From contig RPFO01000418.1 in the NCBI GenBank assembly GCA_009746045.1, positions 924,582-988,581 of the forward strand: a stretch of DNA of 64,000 bases. The letters run 5' to 3'. Of this stretch, positions 61,387-64,000 are shown piece after piece. Position 1 is the first letter of the stretch. Each line of letters opens with the position of its first letter. The position numbers and the translations under genes were made by a program. The notes below the pieces were generated by a model. The model made no database searches. It worked only from the letters and a program-made list of their open reading frames with translations, and was not told where the DNA came from. This DNA comes from Mesostigma viride (lineage: Eukaryota > Streptophyta > Mesostigmatophyceae > Mesostigmatales > Mesostigmataceae).

Positions 61387-64000
61387 CAGCTTGTCCACAA
61401 GTGGGACAAGTGCGGAACTTGTACCACTGCAGTGGGACAAGTACGAACTGGTAGATTTGTCCCGAGATTTGGTCAGAATTGGTCCAAAGCAATGAATTTT
61501 TCATTTCTCGGACCATCGTGTCCGTAGATGGACATGAAATAAAGACGTTACGGAATCTACACCCTACACGTGCCCCGACTGCGTCGGGGGTTCAGTTTCC
61601 AGGGAGGCGGGGAAGTTGCTTTTGAACCAGATTGCAGTACCTACCTGTTGTTTGTCCGCGTGAAAAGTTCAGTTGAACAGTAACCGCCTCGCGGAAATAA
61701 AAAAGGGAGAATCCAAGTTCCGGAGCAGTCCGGAGCCATGATTGAATCTTCAGGCCTTGTTCAGGCTGCCATTTTAGTAGAGATTGTCTCCCGGAACCAG
61801 AGTGGGCCAGACAATACCGATTCCGATCTAGAAAGTGTCCAGGCCCGGAAAAGAAGCAGGCTGCCGGCAGAATATTCTTGTTGACCAGGTCCAGGCTGAC
61901 AAGTCCAGTGCGCGCCGTCATGGCGCCTTTTGTAACTGCCGCGGTTTCTTGGCCACCCCTCCACAACGGTTCAGCGCGCCCGTAGTCTGCCGCGGCTTCT
62001 TGGGGCGGTTTCTTAGGGGGCCACCTCCCGCCCCGCCACCCCCGCCCTTCCACTGACGATTTTCGCCGCTGATTTAATTGATCCTGACGACAGACCTCTC
62101 GTTCTGGGTTTCCGCTCATCCAGTTTAACCGTCCGATGATTGATCTACGGCCACGCATACGACCGCGCCAGGGCGCCACCTTTTCCATAGTTTCCCCAAA
62201 ACCACCAACATTTCAAAAGTGTCATACTTTTATTTCGAACCCAAGATCCGACAGTTCAGAATGGCGGGCCGAATATCTGACGGTCAAATCTGCGAGTGGT
62301 ACCAGGCAAAAAGGAATCACAGTGATCGCAGGGAATTTGGCTGTGCACTTGTCCCACGCCGTGGACAAGTTACTAGTACACACTCTGCGGCGTGGGAATC
62401 AACTACAACAACACACTCTGAAATATTACGAAATATTACGTCACCAGGCGGGTTACGTCTACAACAACAACAACAATTACAACAACGACAACAACGTGTG
62501 CAGGTGCATCGGATTTCCTCAGGGCGAATGCAAAAATATATCTACCCAGAATATATCTACAAATCAGAATATCTACCCAGAAAAGGTATCTTGTAGATTC
62601 ATCAAGTTCAGCGAAATACGTCCGATTTTGACCGGTAACCACTGCCATGCCGTGCAGTCTCAATACAATCATGGGGTCGAGGTTGCGACCGTACTGCGCA
62701 GCGCTCACCGGCGTGGCCCGCCTGGTAATAATAATTGCGCCATCAGCGCTGCCGCCGAGCGAGGGCTGGGCTCGTACTTAGCACAGCGTGAGTTCGGGGC
62801 CGATTGAGTTTTTCCCCCATTCTTCGTTAAGGGCGTTCTCCCATTCTTTGTGAAGGGGTAAAGGGAGGAACTGATTTGTGTTGCACAAGTTGGTTCACGC
62901 CTGTTAGAGAGAACCAGCCGATTGACACAGATTTTTATTTTTATTTTCAGGTTTCTGCACGCGGCTGTCGGTAATCTGCATAACGCGCTCGCTCGTTCGC
63001 TCCAAGAGCGAGTGAGCTCTTCCCCAAGCTTGGAAAATCTCGCTCTCTGGATGACAATGAGGCACTTCTTGAGCAGTTTTGCTCTAGCCCTCCAAGTGGT
63101 ATCTGTTATTTTGTCGTGGTCCTCGGCAGACGCTGCTGGAGGTGATTACGTCGACTCCATAAGTTCGCCAGGATAAAGTGCTAGCAGCCCGTTCGTGTTG
63201 CTGCAACCCGCGTATCTTTACCAGCTTTACTGGGTAGTAGCATGGCGCCCTTGTCGCCATTTAAAAGACGTGCTTTTAGAACTGTGGACGTGCGCAGCCC
63301 GGGCTTCCATCCCACGTTTAGGCATTCTTGCTATCCCTTTCAACAGCCCTTTTCAGAAAATTGGGATGTTGTTCGGATGTTGTTCGGATGTTGTTTGAAT
63401 GTTGTTCGGATGTTGTTCGGGTGTTCGGATGTTGTTAGAATATTGTCCATGTTCTGTTCTGCTGTAGTGCCTAAAAAGTTGTTGTCTACCATCAACAGGA
63501 AGTGACTCCCTATTGTTTATTCTGCCTTAATGTTGCACCTCTCCGTTAGCACATTTCCCAAGGTAGCTTACTCCAAGTACGAATGCTGGATGTGGATTGT
63601 ATGGAAGACCAGGATATTAGAGGACACATGGGCGAATATGCTCCAGTCACCAGAAGTAGGTAACCAGGATGTCTGCCGCATGAACTGGCCGATCCCAGTT
63701 GAAGCTGCAAAGACTACAGAGATAAATAGTACAGTGTATAATACAGTTAGTGCGCGTAGTATACGTCGCCAAGACGCTTTCGACTGCTATGGGAGTGCAT
63801 AGTTGATACTGAACTACTACTAAAGTACTATATGGCACCATCAAGCAGTTGAGCTTCAAGATGAGCTCCAAAGGGTCAATGGGGGACTGCCCCAGTTCAA
63901 AGTTGACTGAGGGATGTGTGGTTATTATGTGGCATGCAGTGCAGACATGCATGTGGTCTTACTGCAGTCTTACTCGCCACCGCTGACCCGTTCCTCGCCT
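61387..64000. other. unassigned right end
   Basis: Several frames of 60-220 codons exist on both strands (for example 61592-62188 minus and 62136-62807 plus), but none shows a domain and they overlap each other. A short degenerate tandem repeat of TTGTTCGGATG lies at about 63365-63435 and a CAA-rich run at 62460-62495. I cannot support a gene here. Confidence 0.4.

Noticed and set aside
61592-62807. Overlapping frames of 198 and 223 codons
   Set aside because: Opposite strands, overlapping, no domain and Arg/Gln-rich or mixed composition; no promoter or splice evidence.

Overview
The window looks like nuclear DNA of a microbial eukaryote, most likely an alga or another protist. It has three Copia-type LTR retrotransposons, LINE fragments with (TTAA)n tails, a pogo-like DNA transposon, MITEs and long microsatellites, and I see no convincing host gene. 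No species can be named from the sequence alone.

The centre (7635-51058) is an integrated Polinton-like virus (PLV) or virophage-like element. It is bounded by 712-bp terminal inverted repeats, each carrying four copies of a 56-bp palindromic unit. After subtracting the later insertions its native length is about 18.7 kb. The left arm reads leftwards: a primase/UL9-like helicase fusion, a tyrosine recombinase, an AT-hook protein, the FtsK/HerA-type packaging ATPase and a coiled-coil protein. The right arm reads rightwards and is structural: a fibre-like protein, a C2H2 zinc-finger protein, a small protein, a penton-like minor capsid protein, a small pVI-like protein, the major capsid protein, a 57-aa protein, an Ig-like/LamG-like adhesin, an interrupted structural protein and a basic protein. 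Most right-arm genes have TCTA 5-21 bases before their ATG, resembling the late-promoter core described for mavirus and CroV.

The order of insertion can be read from target-site duplications. A 5'-truncated LINE with a (TTAA)n tail entered an older duplicated repeat block (TSD ATGTGCCCA, 6641-6649 and 51095-51103). The PLV then entered the (TTAA)n tail. Copia-1 (14481-22651, minus strand, TSD ATTCC) split the packaging ATPase. Copia-3 (32793-49311, minus strand, TSD AGAGG) split a late gene. Copia-2 (32966-41448, plus strand, TSD GCAAG) then landed inside the 3' LTR of Copia-3. The provirus is therefore disabled, although the ATPase frame would be continuous without Copia-1.

The three Copia elements share unusual features: an extra ORF before gag (clearly homologous in two of them), a protease-like domain between integrase and RT instead of before integrase, HGDD in place of YVDD in the RT, LTR ends of the AGTTA...TAACT type rather than TG...CA, a gag UGA stop followed by CUAG with pol in the same frame (Copia-1 and -2), and a T-arm-like hairpin with compensatory changes in the 3' non-coding region.

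Left of the virus (1-7634) lie duplicated repeat blocks, a 214-bp tandem repeat, a 24-bp minisatellite, a MULE-like MITE and two LINE tails. Right of it (51059-64000) are the continuation of the repeat block, a duplicated 0.9-kb repeat, a 3.4-kb inverted-repeat element rich in GTGAACTC and containing very long microsatellites, a TA-flanked MITE, a decayed pogo-like transposon and a fold-back sequence. I recognise nothing in about 61.4-64 kb.
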